Below, piece by piece: positions 1 to 11,821 of a stretch of 64,000 nt of DNA. The stretch covers positions 39,352,180 to 39,416,179 of the forward strand of contig OY747702.1 in the NCBI GenBank assembly GCA_963556495.2. The letters run 5' to 3'. The stretch comes from Valencia hispanica (taxonomy: Eukaryota; Chordata; Actinopteri; Cyprinodontiformes; Valenciidae). The position numbers and the translations under genes are program-made. Under the pieces are notes generated by a model. It did no database searches and was not told where the DNA came from. It saw only the letters and a program-made list of their open reading frames with translations. Numbering within the stretch: position 1 is the first letter of the stretch; each line of letters opens with the position of its first letter.

Positions 1-703
1 GAAAGTTGCAGAGTATGCCTTTAAGAAAGCTATCCATTTCAGATGCGGACTGTGATTGGTTGTTTTTCAAAGCTGGCTTATTTAACATATATCACAGAGC
101 AACAGCAGCCAAGACCACAGTCGGCACAAGACCTGCCTGCCTAGGAGTAATGGCAAGTTGTAGCTGCCGACCTCCAAAAAGAAGGTAAGTTTGTCTCAAT
201 ATTGTAGCGATTTTCAAAAGCAATGTATCGATGATTATTTTATTTTTTAGAATTTGAATGAAACCATTAATGATGACAGTAATTTTTGTAGTCAAATAAA
301 ACTATGACCGGTAGTTAGTGGTTGTTTCACCTCCTTCTCTGCCTTTAGATCTTCACCAGTCACCTAAATCTCAGCGAATGTACAGCCCTGTTTTCCACAA
401 TCCTGTTGTTCTGAACCAGGCTCCTACTCTACACAAGCTGCCCTCTCTGCATGGTTTACCTGTTTTGCAGCAAGGGAACAAATCTCCTGTCCACCAGTCA
501 TCACCTATTTTGTTTTCTCCAGATCAAAGGTGAAATCGACAGACTCCTGTTCACCAGACAGCCAAGGAAAGTTTCCTTGGAATGCTGTACACTGCACAGT
601 AGGGAACAGGACAGTTCTATGAAGGTATTTTTGGTGCAAAAATATTTGTGTCTTGTAACTGGGAAGTTGAAGTCACAGAGGAAAATTTTGTAGCAGTTTT
701 TTT
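1..703. other. No gene recognised
   Basis: Short open frames occur around 6-188 and 318-533, but neither resembles a family I know. A GTAAGT donor-like site at about 186 and a TTTAG acceptor-like site near 348 bracket a possible intron. Joining them runs into a stop within a few codons, so I do not call a gene. Confidence 0.4.
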
Positions 704-856
704 ATTGTAGATTTTTTTTCAGTCTTTCACAAATATAAAACAACAGTTACACTTTGTTATGTAAGTGTGACTCAAAGAACGTAAATTGTGCATTGTATTT
801 AAGGAATTGAAAAGGTGTAACTGTTGTTCTTGTAAAAGACTAAAAAAATCTACAAT
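704..856. mobile_element. MITE-like element with about 45-bp inverted repeats
   Basis: The left arm (704-752, ATTGTAGATTTTTTTTCAGT then onward to CAACAGTTACAC) is matched by a right arm at 815-856 that reads as its reverse complement with a few differences. The arms leave a 62-bp loop. There is no coding capacity. The long arms and small size fit a miniature inverted-repeat transposable element. The superfamily is not assigned because no clear target-site duplication is visible. Confidence 0.7.
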
Positions 857-879
857 TACAAAAATGCTTACTCTACTAA

Positions 880-1790
880 AATGATTACTCTACCCACCTT
901 TGTGGAGATGGTAAATTCGATTCTTTTTATTGAATTGAGTTTGAATAAGTCACTCACCAAAATGAATCGGGTTTTTTGAGTCTGAGTCAGTTGCCCAGAG
1001 AGTGCAAAAGAATTTACATTTTCACCCAAACTTAATTAGTTTCTCTTTTCATGTAAATCCTACTGCTAAGATATGTGATTGAAAAAGTAAACAACTATTG
1101 CATAGAGCAAAAAAGAGCAAAAAATTATGATTTTTAAAGGGAGCATTTATTTTTCTTTCAATAGAGTATCAATGAAATTTCTGACAAACAGAAAATGAAA
1201 TGTGAATCAACAAAATAAAAATCCAAAATATAATTTAAAAAAAAGAAGTTCACAGGTTAATGTGTTCAAAATTACTAGTCCACTTCAAAATGAATTGTCC
1301 TTTACAGATTGGGATTGAGTTTGAGCTGAGCCGGGTGGGAGGGTGAGTGAGTCGATAATCCTGAAGGAGGCCGGCTATGGAGGAACTGAGTGATTTGTTT
1401 ATGCTACGATTCAGCACCAGACATTGCGCTAGCTAGCTCCGACTAGCTCTCAGGAAGGGAGGGGGTGAGTAACTCAAATGTGCTGTTAGCATGTTAGCAG
1501 AGCGATGCTACTGTGAACTAATGAGCTAATCTCGTGATTTGAGATTTGTATTCAGGATTTTTTCTTCCAGTGCAGAAATGTTTTTGTTAAGAAACTGGGT
1601 GTTGTTTTTTCCGCAAATTTAATTGTAAATATATGTAGCATATATTTCTATAAATGAAATTAGTTTACTATTAGTAACAGGAATGAGTCAGTAAATGAGT
1701 CACTTGGGATTGTGAATCACGATTCACGAGTCAGTAAAGTGATTCTGAAGTATGGAACGATTCGTTCATGACTCGCACATCACTACATCT
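880..1790. repeat. GAGTCA/TGACTC-rich dispersed repeat
   Basis: The hexamer GAGTCA or its complement TGACTC recurs many times, notably near 980, 1345 and 1685-1775. The right end (ATTCGTTCATGACTCGCAC) resembles the terminus of a dispersed repeat common in fish genomes. No transposase coding was seen. Boundaries and family are inferred and uncertain. Confidence 0.35.
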
Positions 1791-2399
1791 TTGCACATGT
1801 TGCATACCCTGTTCACTATTCTGTTATGTATGTTTTATTTGAAATAAATACATTTTGTGAAAATTTACAAGTGTGACTCATCTCTTTCTCTATAGTATCT
1901 TTTCTTAAACTAGTTTATTGCTCCTTGGTAGACTTAAATGAGCTATTAAACAATTTCTCAATATTGTATCTAGTAGAACCCCCATTTCTTGTCTCACTTA
2001 TTACCCCTGGTGAATTTTAGGAGAAACACGAGAAAGAAATCAGATCAAACTAAAACTAGATTGAGACTGAAACGAGAATCACATTTTTGTATCCTGAGCT
2101 TTAAAAAAGTTTTGAGCAGCAAAATTTTGCTCTGGGAAATTTCAACAGTTTCTTCCTCAGCTCCTCTTTCATGGGTAAAAAAATTCAATGCTGATGATGT
2201 GCTATGTCCACAAATAAACCAAGCCCAACTGTGTTCCACCATGCGGTGGTGTTGCTCATAGTTGGCTTCTACGAGCAGAGTTGCTCACGGTTAACTTCTA
2301 CCAGGAGAGACGTGCATTGCTCTCTCCTGGCCGCAAAATCAGCATTTATGGGGTAAGGTGAACACAGATTCCGCCCCCAGACTTTTTTTGTTCTTTATT
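1791..2399. other. No gene recognised
   Basis: AT-rich sequence. The overlapping 90-codon and 65-codon open frames at 1989-2261 and 2045-2242 lie on opposite strands and have no recognisable domain. A short repeat (AGTTGCTCACGGTTAACTTC and a near copy just upstream) lies at about 2255-2300. Confidence 0.4.
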
Positions 2400-3314
2400 A
2401 AATCAAACGGTATATACAAACAACCAGAGAATTGTCACGTCTGAACATTAACAAACAATCCGTTTCATACAGTACAGAGATATATCAGTAATACAGACAA
2501 TATATGACATAAACTGATTGATCATCATAATCATACCATCAGGTAGTTTAAAAAAAAACGTAATACAAAGGATAAACTAAACAGAACCATACATAGTGCA
2601 AATGATCTTTTTATGTAGTTTTATAAAGGGAGAAAAAATAAAAGAAGAAATAAAAGAAATCTAACAAAGGGATACGGAACCTTTTTTATTATTGAAAAGC
2701 TCTCAAATAGTGAAAATAAAGTAATAGCGGACTTACTATTAACTAATTTAAGGTTTAGTAAATATGGTTTAAATGGGGTTTAAAGATTTAGTAAATATTC
2801 TGAAATCATGTGTATAAAAAAATTACCTAATTAAATTAAATATTAATAAGGAGATCCTCATTTTTATTTAGTACAAATGCGTGAAATTTTATAGTCTCTA
2901 TTATCAGATTGACACTCTTGGATTTCAGTCCCACATCTCTTTCCAAAAATTTTGATCAAAATTGCAGGCGAAGAAGAGATGTTCCAAATTTTAAGTCTCA
3001 TTGTTACAGAAAAAGCATCCATTAACATCTCCTTTAAATCTAATTTTAATAAATTTGTTAGTAAAATATATCTCATTTAATATCTTAAATTGTAATTCCT
3101 TAACCTTTGGAGAGACAGGATATGATAAGTACTTCTTCCTTATTTTATTAATCTCTTCTACACCAAACATTTGTAGAACATATTGTCTTTTAATTTGGTT
3201 TGGAAAAATATATTTTGTTTGTAAGGATCTAAAAATAAATTTGATTATTTTGTCTATAAATGAAATTACACAGGACCACTTTATAATTTTCACAGGTTTA
3301 CTGTAACAATACAC
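2400..3314 (-). pseudogene. L1-like LINE fragment, ORF2 C-terminus
   Basis: Reading the minus strand from 3314, a 107-codon open frame carries IRKKYLSYPVSPKVKELQFK, then ILNEIYFTNKFIKIRFK and a cysteine pair, CFFCNNET. This is the layout seen near the C-terminus of L1-type ORF2 proteins, where a cysteine motif follows the reverse transcriptase domain. The frame shifts at about 2990 into the overlapping frame 2864-3076, and stops follow. The upstream endonuclease and reverse transcriptase domains are absent, so this is a 5'-truncated dead copy. L1/Tx1 clade placement is an inference. Confidence 0.55.
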
Positions 3315-5199
3315 AAACGGCAGATTTTAAGAGCATGAACAATAGATACAGGTAGAGAGGGTGTGTTACAACCTGGATTGTGAGTAAAAGGAGACATAAC
3401 ACAAGATGCTGATGAAAATAAAGCATTTTAATGTCAGATCCTCAATCAAACTTCGAATTCTTCTTGCTTTTTACCATCACTTGACAAACAGCTTGAGGTT
3501 CACTACCGCCCCCTGGAGTTCATTGACTTATCTAAGCTCCATTGATAAAGCCTTGATCACGTGACCATGCTTCCAGCTGCAGATTCATATTCATATTCTC
3601 AAAGAAATATTCTCAAGCTCGTCGCTCCTGTTCATAACGAGGAATCCACAAATGTAAATGTGTAATTTGTATTTCATTTATTTCAGATGTAACTTTTGAA
3701 ACTGCATTCTCACATGGAAAGTATGGAAAGTATACAGTTTTATGTGTGGTTTGCTTCATTCAATAGTTTACAAATTTGTAGTTATGCACAACTATTAACC
3801 AATATGCACACATTTTAACCTGTGAATACGCTTTTATTTTGACAGTGTCCTTACCCCATAAGCGTTCCTGTGGGTGTTCGTAAGCCAAGGTAGGCAAGAC
3901 CATGAATACTAATTTTCCCTGTGACGTAGAAGGGACTGGCTTTTTCTGACTAACTAGTTTTTGCTGTCTTATTTCATTTCTGTGGTTAATGCAGGCAATG
4001 GAGTTTGGAGAAAATGTTTATGTGCAGCATGCATATGCAGCTCAGATTAACCAAACGTGTTTTACAAAGAACAAGTATTACAGTGAATGAGACCTTTAAT
4101 AGTTTATAGTCAGTTTTTCTACTCCAGGGGTTCATCAGAACATTGCTGATTACACTGATGAGTCAAATAAGAAAGCTGTTTTGCTCTGAAGCCTTAAAGT
4201 GCTCTATATTTTCCATCATAACTTTTCAGATATTGATCTTTTATTGATGGACACTCGGACCTTCACTGGCCACTTCAGTACTACGAATTCTTCAGAGTTC
4301 TATGTCTCTTGTCTAAAGAATTGTAATCAAATCAGCCAGAACGAACGGGACCTGGCAGCATACGAGTGTGTGTGTGTTTAAGGAGTCATGCTGTGTGCTT
4401 CGAAATGTCAGGGCTCGATTGATTTCTTCTCCCTCTGATTAATTCATCTTGCACTCTAATGCTCTGCATGGAAAATTGTTGAATGGCATTCAGCAAGATT
4501 AAAACCACAAACAGTGCTTTTCATAATTTGACAGGTGATTGGCGGGAGGCAGACTCCTGGTTGATTGCATCATTAGGGGATTTTTCTTTTTCCCTATAGG
4601 GGAATTAAGCACACCATCAGCTTTTTCTTATACATCCGTGTGGCCTGACTCAGGAACTGCTGGCTCTGCCTGTCACATCACTTAATAACTGTCTCAAACA
4701 TTATTTCAACACAAGGAGACTTTAAATACAGGCTGTTGTCTCTTTCACTATTTTAATCCACCATCATTAGAAACAACCCATAATTTTACAACTTGTCATT
4801 TTGAAAACGAGGGGTTTAAGCTCTTAGATAAATTGCAATATTACTGAAACTTAATTCAGAGTTTAACGGAAGAGTGCTGCTTTATTTTATGTCTTGCAGT
4901 ATAAATCAAAGCTAGGGTTATGAAAGGAAATACCCAGTAAGTTATATCTTTATCAATGTAATTTATACAATACATCTAAAGTCCTTTTAACAGTGAATAT
5001 CAACAAATTGTGTATTCAACTATCATCTTTGTTGTTAGGACAATTCTTCCATGACATAAAGATAATTAGGAGAACGCCCGTGGCAGTAGTGTTGGTCCCA
5101 GGGTTTAAGAATGGGGACTGCAGAGTGTGCTTAAACTATAGAGATTACACCTTTCAGCCTCCCTATGCTTACCGTTCAAATGACTTTCAAACCACAGAT
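3315..5199. other. No gene recognised
   Basis: Mostly AT-rich. A copy of CCTTACCCCATAA near 3849 is the inverse of TTATGGGGTAAGG near 2346, bracketing the LINE fragment. About 4390-4620 is less AT-rich, with several TGATTAAT/ATTGATTT-type homeodomain-like words and no reading frame. It could be conserved noncoding DNA, but that cannot be judged from one sequence. Confidence 0.3.
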
Positions 5200-6150
5200 G
5201 CCGGAGGCCGTGAAACAGTGGACCAGAATTGTATCTACCCTAAGAGTTGCTGAGGGGGTCATGTAAGCTTGGTTGTTCACATGTGTGTTGTGGATATGGA
5301 GAAAGCTTGATATATCATGTTGGGTGTGTTGTAGAACTACGGGGTACTTCAGCTATTTGGTCTTTTTATACACAAAGCCAGAGCTGTCCCCAATCTTAGC
5401 ACAACTCAGCTTATTCCTAGAGGATGTTAGACTCTCCCAGGGCTGCAGATCTTGTTTATGTTTTTTATGGACACAAGCTTAATGCATAGTCCTGGAGAGG
5501 AGGGTGTCTGGTTTTGGAAATTCAGGGTCTCATCTTTGGTTGTGTGAACATCTTTGGCCTATGACCACCAGTATTTTCTAGAGTGGTTCAAAGCGGAGCT
5601 TGAAGCAGCTGGGATGAGAGTCAACCCCTTTAACCCTAATGCCTAATGGTTGCAAAATGTGGACTGCTCAATCCAGGTCTGGAGCAGGTTCCACCTTGAG
5701 TGGAGAAGTTCAAGCATCTTGGTGTCTCGTTCATGACAGCTCGCTGGCTCATCAGGAGTTGCTTTCATGCTGCACTACTCTGTTGAGGTGGGGGAAAAAA
5801 AGCTGAGCCAAAAATGGAAGCTTGTGATTTACTGGTTCATCGTGGTCTAACCTCACTTACAAACACGAGACATAGATCATGACCAAACAAAACAAACAAA
5901 AAAACAAGAATCCAGATAAAAACCGTTGAAAGGAGTTTGATTTTCTCTCTGTAGGGTAGCTGGAGACAATATGAGTAAGGAACTCCATCATCAGAGGGGT
6001 ACTTGGAGTAGAGCCGCTGCTCTTCCAGAGAAAAAGGAGTCAACTGAGATGATTTGGTCATCTGATCAGAATGCCTCATGGATGCTTCCCTTTGGAGATT
6101 TTCTGGCACGTCTCAGTGGGAGGAGATCCCAGGGTAGACAAAAACCTGCC
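5200..6150 (+). pseudogene. Decayed non-LTR retrotransposon, reverse transcriptase to C-terminus
   Basis: Scattered peptides across three frames match a fish LINE reverse transcriptase: a CGDMEKA-like stretch around 5270-5310, RLSQGC (about 5430), FMDT..LMHSPGEEGVWF (5468-5520), EWFKAELEAAGMRVNP (5580-5630) and the VEKFKHLGVSF region (5700-5735). The C-terminal part continues at 5950-6150 (MSKELHHQRGTWSRAAALP, then WSSDQNASWMLPFGDF). Order and spacing agree with a single element. Many stops and frameshifts mark it as old. Further fragments of the same family lie at 22.4-23.2 kb and 32.0 kb. I could not fix the clade (RTE/Rex-like is my guess). Confidence 0.6.
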
Positions 6151-7499
6151 ATTATATGAAGCTCAGATTTAATATACTGTTTCATTTGCATGTATAGTAT
6201 ATTTGTGATCTTCTTGGTATAGTTCCTATTCCCATTCTGGAGTCAAATCAGTCAAAAAAAAGAAAATATGTCTACTGAACTCATTAAAGTTAATAAACCT
6301 GAAACCAGACAGAAGAAGAAAATCCATCTATCATTACCTTAAATGTTTCCACAGAGATAGAAATTCAAAACCGAGAGACAAATATACTAATATACTAATG
6401 TATGATCTTCAAAATGAAACAAGACATCAGCCTGTTTTGGTGTTTGTATACTATAATTTCAGAGAGAAATCTGCTCTAAATTGTTTGCAATACAAACCTT
6501 CAGATAGAAGTAATCACTTTACAAATACACTGCCCTGCTATTCCCAGCATGCTTTGCAGCAGCATGAAATATTCAGAGTCAGACTATGATAGAAAATGTG
6601 ATATGACAATAAGGATAACAGGTAGTTTGTAAACATCTACTCAGGTGCAGATCTGCATTTACTTTCATACAGCAGCCTGTATAATTCCTTATTCACGTGT
6701 TTGAATAAGATCGCAATAATAAAGCCAGAAAGCAGCCGTCTTTTGAAAGTTTAATCATTCATGGTGGGAAAATTGCTTCTTATGTGCAATAAATATTGAT
6801 TTGAGCCTCATGCATACCTGGATGTACATCAAACTCCTCATTGTCCACATTCCACAGCTTTGTTAACTACTCCATCTCTTTTCTCCTCTTGTGGTTAACT
6901 TCTCAGGAGTTATAGATCAGCTCTCCCATAATGCTTCACTTCAGTTAAGATGATGAAGTTTTCAACAGACAGGGAAGATGGTAATCCTTCCTCTGCAAAG
7001 TTTAAAGAAAGTCTCAGGTGCATACTGCCTGCAAAGTATTAAAAAACAAAGGAAATGCACAACATAGTTTTTTTTTTAACCTGGGTTTTTTTCATTATCA
7101 CAAGGTTTTTCAGATTTGATAGTTTACATGATACCTTACAAATTTATGTTTAACTTTTTTTCCCAAATGTCTCATTTCAGCTACAAACCTTTTATGTATT
7201 TTACTAGAAGATTTGTGAAACAAATCAACATAAAGTAGTACCTAACTATGATACAGGAGGGGAACAATATGTTGTTTCCATGGCTTTCTTTCAACAGCCT
7301 CTTGGCTGCTTTCCTTGTTCAGCCTGTCACTCAAGGAGAACTGACATGTCTTGGTAGGTTTGTAGTCGTGGCATTATCTTTACATTTTCAGATGTTTAGT
7401 TCAAAATCATTTAGAAAAAACATATTGATGAGTTTATCTAATCATACCCTCTAAACTGTAAATCATTAAAATAAGTAGATATTTAAATAAAACAGAGAT
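6151..7499. other. No gene recognised
   Basis: AT-rich sequence with only short random-looking open frames (6398-6589, 7248-7454). No inverted repeats or tandem arrays stand out. Confidence 0.4.
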
Positions 7500-7870
7500 A
7501 GTGACCCCCATCTATTTGCGGCTCACTATTTGCAGACTCACCTATTTGTCGATTCATCTTTTCATGGGTTTTTCTTGGAACGTTACACTAAATTATTCCT
7601 GGAAAATGTGCCTATTTGCAGATTTTCTATCAAAAATATTCAAAAGAAAATGCAGCTTGGGAACCTGAAATACCTAGACGCAATGGTACGCGTTTGCAAA
7701 GCAGCCAATCCAGGAAAACAACTAATTTTCCTTATCACTGATTGGCTGTACCCCCAAAAGCTAAGATAAGAAAGACCATGGATATTAGCTTCTGTAGTAG
7801 TGCCAAGACGGTTTCCACTGTGGGTTTTATTATGGTATGTTTGGTATTTGATTGGTGTTTTACAGGGAGT
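7500..7870. repeat. Possible pogo/Tigger-type non-autonomous repeat
   Basis: The left end repeats the word CTATTTG three times (CCATCTATTTGCGGCTCAC, then CACTATTTGCAG and CACCTATTTGTC). Further in is CAGCCAATCCAGGAAAACAA followed by GATTGGCTGTACCCCCAA. This order recalls non-autonomous pogo/Tigger derivatives in fish. The right boundary was not found and there is no transposase sequence, so the assignment is tentative. Confidence 0.35.
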
Positions 7871-10177
7871 CTCAAGTCTTTAAGAACGCATTATTTCTAC
7901 AGGCAGAAAACAAGATGTATGACAGATGTATTATTATTTTTCAGACAAAAATAATTTGTTAGATCTTCATGTTGTTTGGTAATTTTTCACGCATTTGATC
8001 AAGTCATCTATAAAGATAACATATTCCAAAGAGATTTTTAGATCTGCATGTTGAACAAATGGGAATAAATGCACATCTAGGAATGCGCTGATCAAAATGT
8101 ATTGTGCTGACACCAGTCCAAGTAATTTAGGATTAGTCACTTGTTAAAGCCAACTTTCAATTTTATAGTTGTATTCTTTACAGTCCACTAACTTACATAA
8201 TCCATACTCTAAATATACTTAAGTTATTCAATTCTATGTACATTTTAGACTTGACACTCCAGATTAAGCTTTTTTCCCCAAACAAATAAACAAAAATATG
8301 CCTGAGTGAACTTGTCATTATCAGTCATGTTTGGATTTTAAAGGTTAATACCCAAACAAAAAATATTGATTAGGGAAAATTGTAAATCAATTTTTTAAAA
8401 TCAAAACAGAGCTGCTCTCATCCTTGATTTTAAACCATCATTTAATCTACTGATCCCAGAACATTTTTGTCCTGCTGATTTGTATACGATGGACTGGTGA
8501 CCAGCACAGGTCATTTCAGTTTGGATAATGAAAAGAAAGTTCACACTACTCATGAGCTACAGATGATGATTTTACATTGTATGTTTCATATTACCTGTCA
8601 ACCTTTGATGGTCTGAGGATAATTGTCTGTTGTCCTTAACGTCTTAATGTGTGATGCAGAGAAAAGAAGAGATGCACTTTCTGAGCCTGCATGACAATTT
8701 CAACATCAGGGTATATTCTCCTTCTCTGGGCCCATAAGCTCACTCCATGCAACCAGTGCGACAAACGCTCTCCAGCGGCTGGATGTAAAATAGCATTACA
8801 AAACGTCTGAAATAACACTGCAGGACTTTTCAAAAAGAGAAGTTGAGGATAGGAACTAAAAAATTATTTTGCGGTTCCTGTTTTGCCTCTTTGCCATTAC
8901 TTAGTGCTGTCATTTAGCTACATATAATTTGTTTTTCACCCCTCTACATTTCACATGAAACAAGTAATGGGCTGCAGAATACCACAGTCTTCTTCACGAT
9001 GAACAAGCACAGGATTTTTAAATAAATAAATAGATAATATACTAATTATGTTATGGTCCATCCACATTATCTGAATAAAAAAAAAAAATCCAAACATCTT
9101 AAAAGTCTTTGAATAGAACCAGGTAAAATATGGTTGCTGAACTGGTTGGAGCCTTGTATCTAGTCCACTCTTATGATAGTAGGATGTAACTACGAGCATT
9201 TAAGCAAATATGTCAAATATTTCTGTGTGAAAGTGTTTCTTTAATGACATGCATGACCAAACCCCAATACGTTTCAATCATAAATTATGAATGTTTTGAG
9301 AGTATTTGAACTTAGAGACAGACTTCTGCCTGTTAATGTGTTTTGTGTATGTGTCTGAGTGATAGTGTGTACGTTAGGTGAACCACACATTACATGAGTA
9401 ATTGGTGGGAAATCTTGCATGTGATTGGCAGAAACAAATCCCCAAACCCTTCCAGCTCCGTCATACAGGCTTTCCCACAGCTTAACACTTTTTCTGGTTG
9501 TTTTCATTTTTTTCTGCAACTGTAATGCAGTTATATTACAAATATAAAAGAAAGCAAAAATTGTGTCCCAGGACACCAATCGGTTACCCTAATCCTAAAC
9601 AGCGTTGCAGACTGGGCATTTCAGCCAATTTTCACCCCCAGTTTTCTTTCCTAGATTCTATGGATTTTTCTATAGAGGTGCAGTGAGGTTATGCCAAAAA
9701 AGGGGTTTATTTTGTGACACAAGATTCAAACTAGAATATAGTATCCTTACAAGAAATGATGAGAACTTCCAGGGTTATTTTTGCCAAGAGGGAATCTAGG
9801 GTTGAAATGAATAGCATCAGAACCAAAGATCAACAACTGTCAGAAAAAAAAGTAATTATTAATGTAAGTTACACAAATGGATGTAGTCATATATGTGTGA
9901 TTGCTAAGCAATTTGTATACATTGGATTATTTTTGAAAAAAATCTGATGTTTTATTTTCAGAAGTGATTTTTGTTTTCCTGAACACATCTGCTCTAGTTT
10001 CAGAATTTGACCAAAATTAGATTTAACACATTCAAGTATGCTTTGCATGGAACAAAACATGCTATTTGGGTCTCACAGAGAGTTGTTTTAGTAACATATA
10101 CTTCAATGCACCAGGTGGCTCAATGGTAAATCAGTCCTCGACGCAGCTGTCCTTATTCCTGGGCCTGAGCCATTTAC
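7871..10177. other. No gene recognised
   Basis: AT-rich with long A and T runs. Open frames of 60-100 codons (8951-9199, 9274-9579, 9498-9686) have no recognisable motif and overlap on both strands, as expected by chance. Confidence 0.4.
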
Positions 10178-10507
10178 TTAAAGAGCAACTCACCCAGAAA
10201 TCCACTTTTTTGCTGATAGACTGTATAAATGAGTGTATAATAGAGCTTTCTACATTTCTGGTCATTATTTTTTGTATTTTAGTAAAAAAATAATATTAGC
10301 CTGTTAGTCAATGTGGCACCCTCTTCAGGTTTAAACTCTACACTGCACTTGAATTTGAATCAGCAATTGCTATTCGCTCTGTGGTGATGGCTGACTTCAG
10401 CCATCCTGCCGCTGTGGGGTATAAAAGAAGCTGATTCTCCACGCATTTTTCAATCAGTGAATGCGGGCGGAGTTTGACTCTGGTATGGGGGGTGAGTTGC
10501 TCTTTAA
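10178..10507. mobile_element. TTAA-type (piggyBac-like) MITE, 330 bp
   Basis: Bounded by TTAA on both sides (10178-10181 and 10504-10507). The terminal repeats AGAGCAACTCACCC (10182-10195) and GGGTGAGTTGCTCT are perfect complements. TTAA duplications with short inverted termini are the signature of piggyBac insertions. The interior has no transposase and contains a TATAAAAG word near 10421. Confidence 0.8.
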
Positions 10508-11023
10508 TATCCTCCCCTTATCTCTTTACCCTTCTTCCTGTCAAGTTACTGTCGAATAAAGGCCACTAGTGACGATAAAACCTAAAACAAGAACAAAAAA
10601 TATATGCTTAAAATCTCACCTTATTTCAGCCAGAAAGAAAACTGAAAATTGCCTTCAGTCCTTAGCAGTGTTGTTTTTAATTTTTGTATGGTAATTAAAT
10701 TATGGCTGTTAACATGTTTTACTTCAAACTAAAAACAAACAAAAAATAGTCCCCTTTCTGTCTTCTGTATGTGATCTTTCAGATATCTGAAAAACATCCA
10801 GAGGACACTAAAAGGATAAATTAGTCTTTGGTACTCTGGTACATTATTTCTGAAAATCTTAACCTGCATTCTAAATTATTTATTATATCACACCTCAAAG
10901 ATGTGATGATTTTGTATTACAAGAGACGCCTGGGAATCTTGGTTATATGTGTTTTGCTTTTAAAACTGGCACCCAGTAATATTCCTTTTGCATAATTCTT
11001 CCATTTTGAAATTTTAGGGGTTG
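10508..11023. other. No gene recognised
   Basis: AT-rich intergenic-type sequence with no open frame or repeat that I can name. Confidence 0.4.
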
Positions 11024-11290
11024 TGCTTATCTCCAGCTGTCAAGGCAACAGAGTTGAAACAATACATTCATTCAGCCATGCATGCACAAGCTAACACGTG
11101 AGCAATTTTAAATCTTCAGTTATCTCAACATGCATATTTCTGGGTTTCTGGTCTGTGGAAGTAAGGAATCAGGAGTACCCAGAGATTCCATGCATGCACA
11201 GGAAAACTCTGTCTTGAAACACCCAGTCTGGTATTTAAACCTTGGACTTTTCTGCTTTAAGGTAATGGTGCTAGGAACTGTTCCAATGTC
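11024..11290 (-). mobile_element. Old mermaid-type SINE, minus strand
   Basis: Read on the minus strand, this aligns end to end with the better-preserved SINE at 25505-25893. Shared landmarks on the plus strand are CTTATCTCCAGCTGTCA, AGCAATTTTAAAT, AACATGCATATTTCTGG, AGAGATTCCATGCATGCACA and GGTATTTAAACCTTGGAC, the last being the decayed B-box end. The many substitutions point to an old insertion. The tail side may extend toward 11010. Confidence 0.6.
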
Positions 11291-11459
11291 TGCATTTTAG
11301 GATTACAACAAAGAAAGGATTACATATATGTAATATCACTTAATCTTGTATTTCAACTAGAGGGTAGAAAGTCCATCAGATCTCTACTACTTTATTGTTG
11401 TGAGCTGACTGGGACATCAAACAATCACTTTAGCTGTCCTTTGTGTGTTGTGAGGAGAC

Positions 11460-11821
11460 AAACTGCTCCTGAAGCTTCATGTTGTCCATAACCGTCAGCT
11501 CTCCTCCCAGGTGACCCGGCCTCCCGTAAACCTGCTGTCACGTTTATTTGCTGCTTTCAGCGACAGTGCTGGCGGCGTGGGAGTTTGTCCTGGACAGGGG
11601 CAGCGAGCCAATGATCCACAAAGAGGAGAGTGATGAATTCGGGCCCTCGGCTCAAACGGGGGGCCGCTGTCACGGAGCTCGCGTGGTCATTAGAGCGAGC
11701 TCCAAATACCGGCAGCCGGATGACAAATCACAGCAAACTCCCTGCACGCCACAGCCATCTCTCACTCTCTCCTCCTATGAATCCACCGCTGAAGCAGTGC
11801 ATGTCTGAGAGCTTCTGCTGA
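11460..11821. other. GC-rich island, no confirmed gene
   Basis: This stretch is clearly richer in G+C than its surroundings. An 86-codon open frame (11548-11808) begins near an acceptor-like CTGCTTTCAG and contains VLAAWEFVLDRGSEPMIHKE, which I do not recognise. A second 63-codon frame overlaps it. It could be an exon, a conserved noncoding element or chance. Comparative alignment would decide. Confidence 0.25.

Noticed and set aside
6..533. Two-exon gene across a GTAAGT site
   Set aside because: The joined frame stops within a few codons for the acceptor that is visible, and neither exon resembles a known family.
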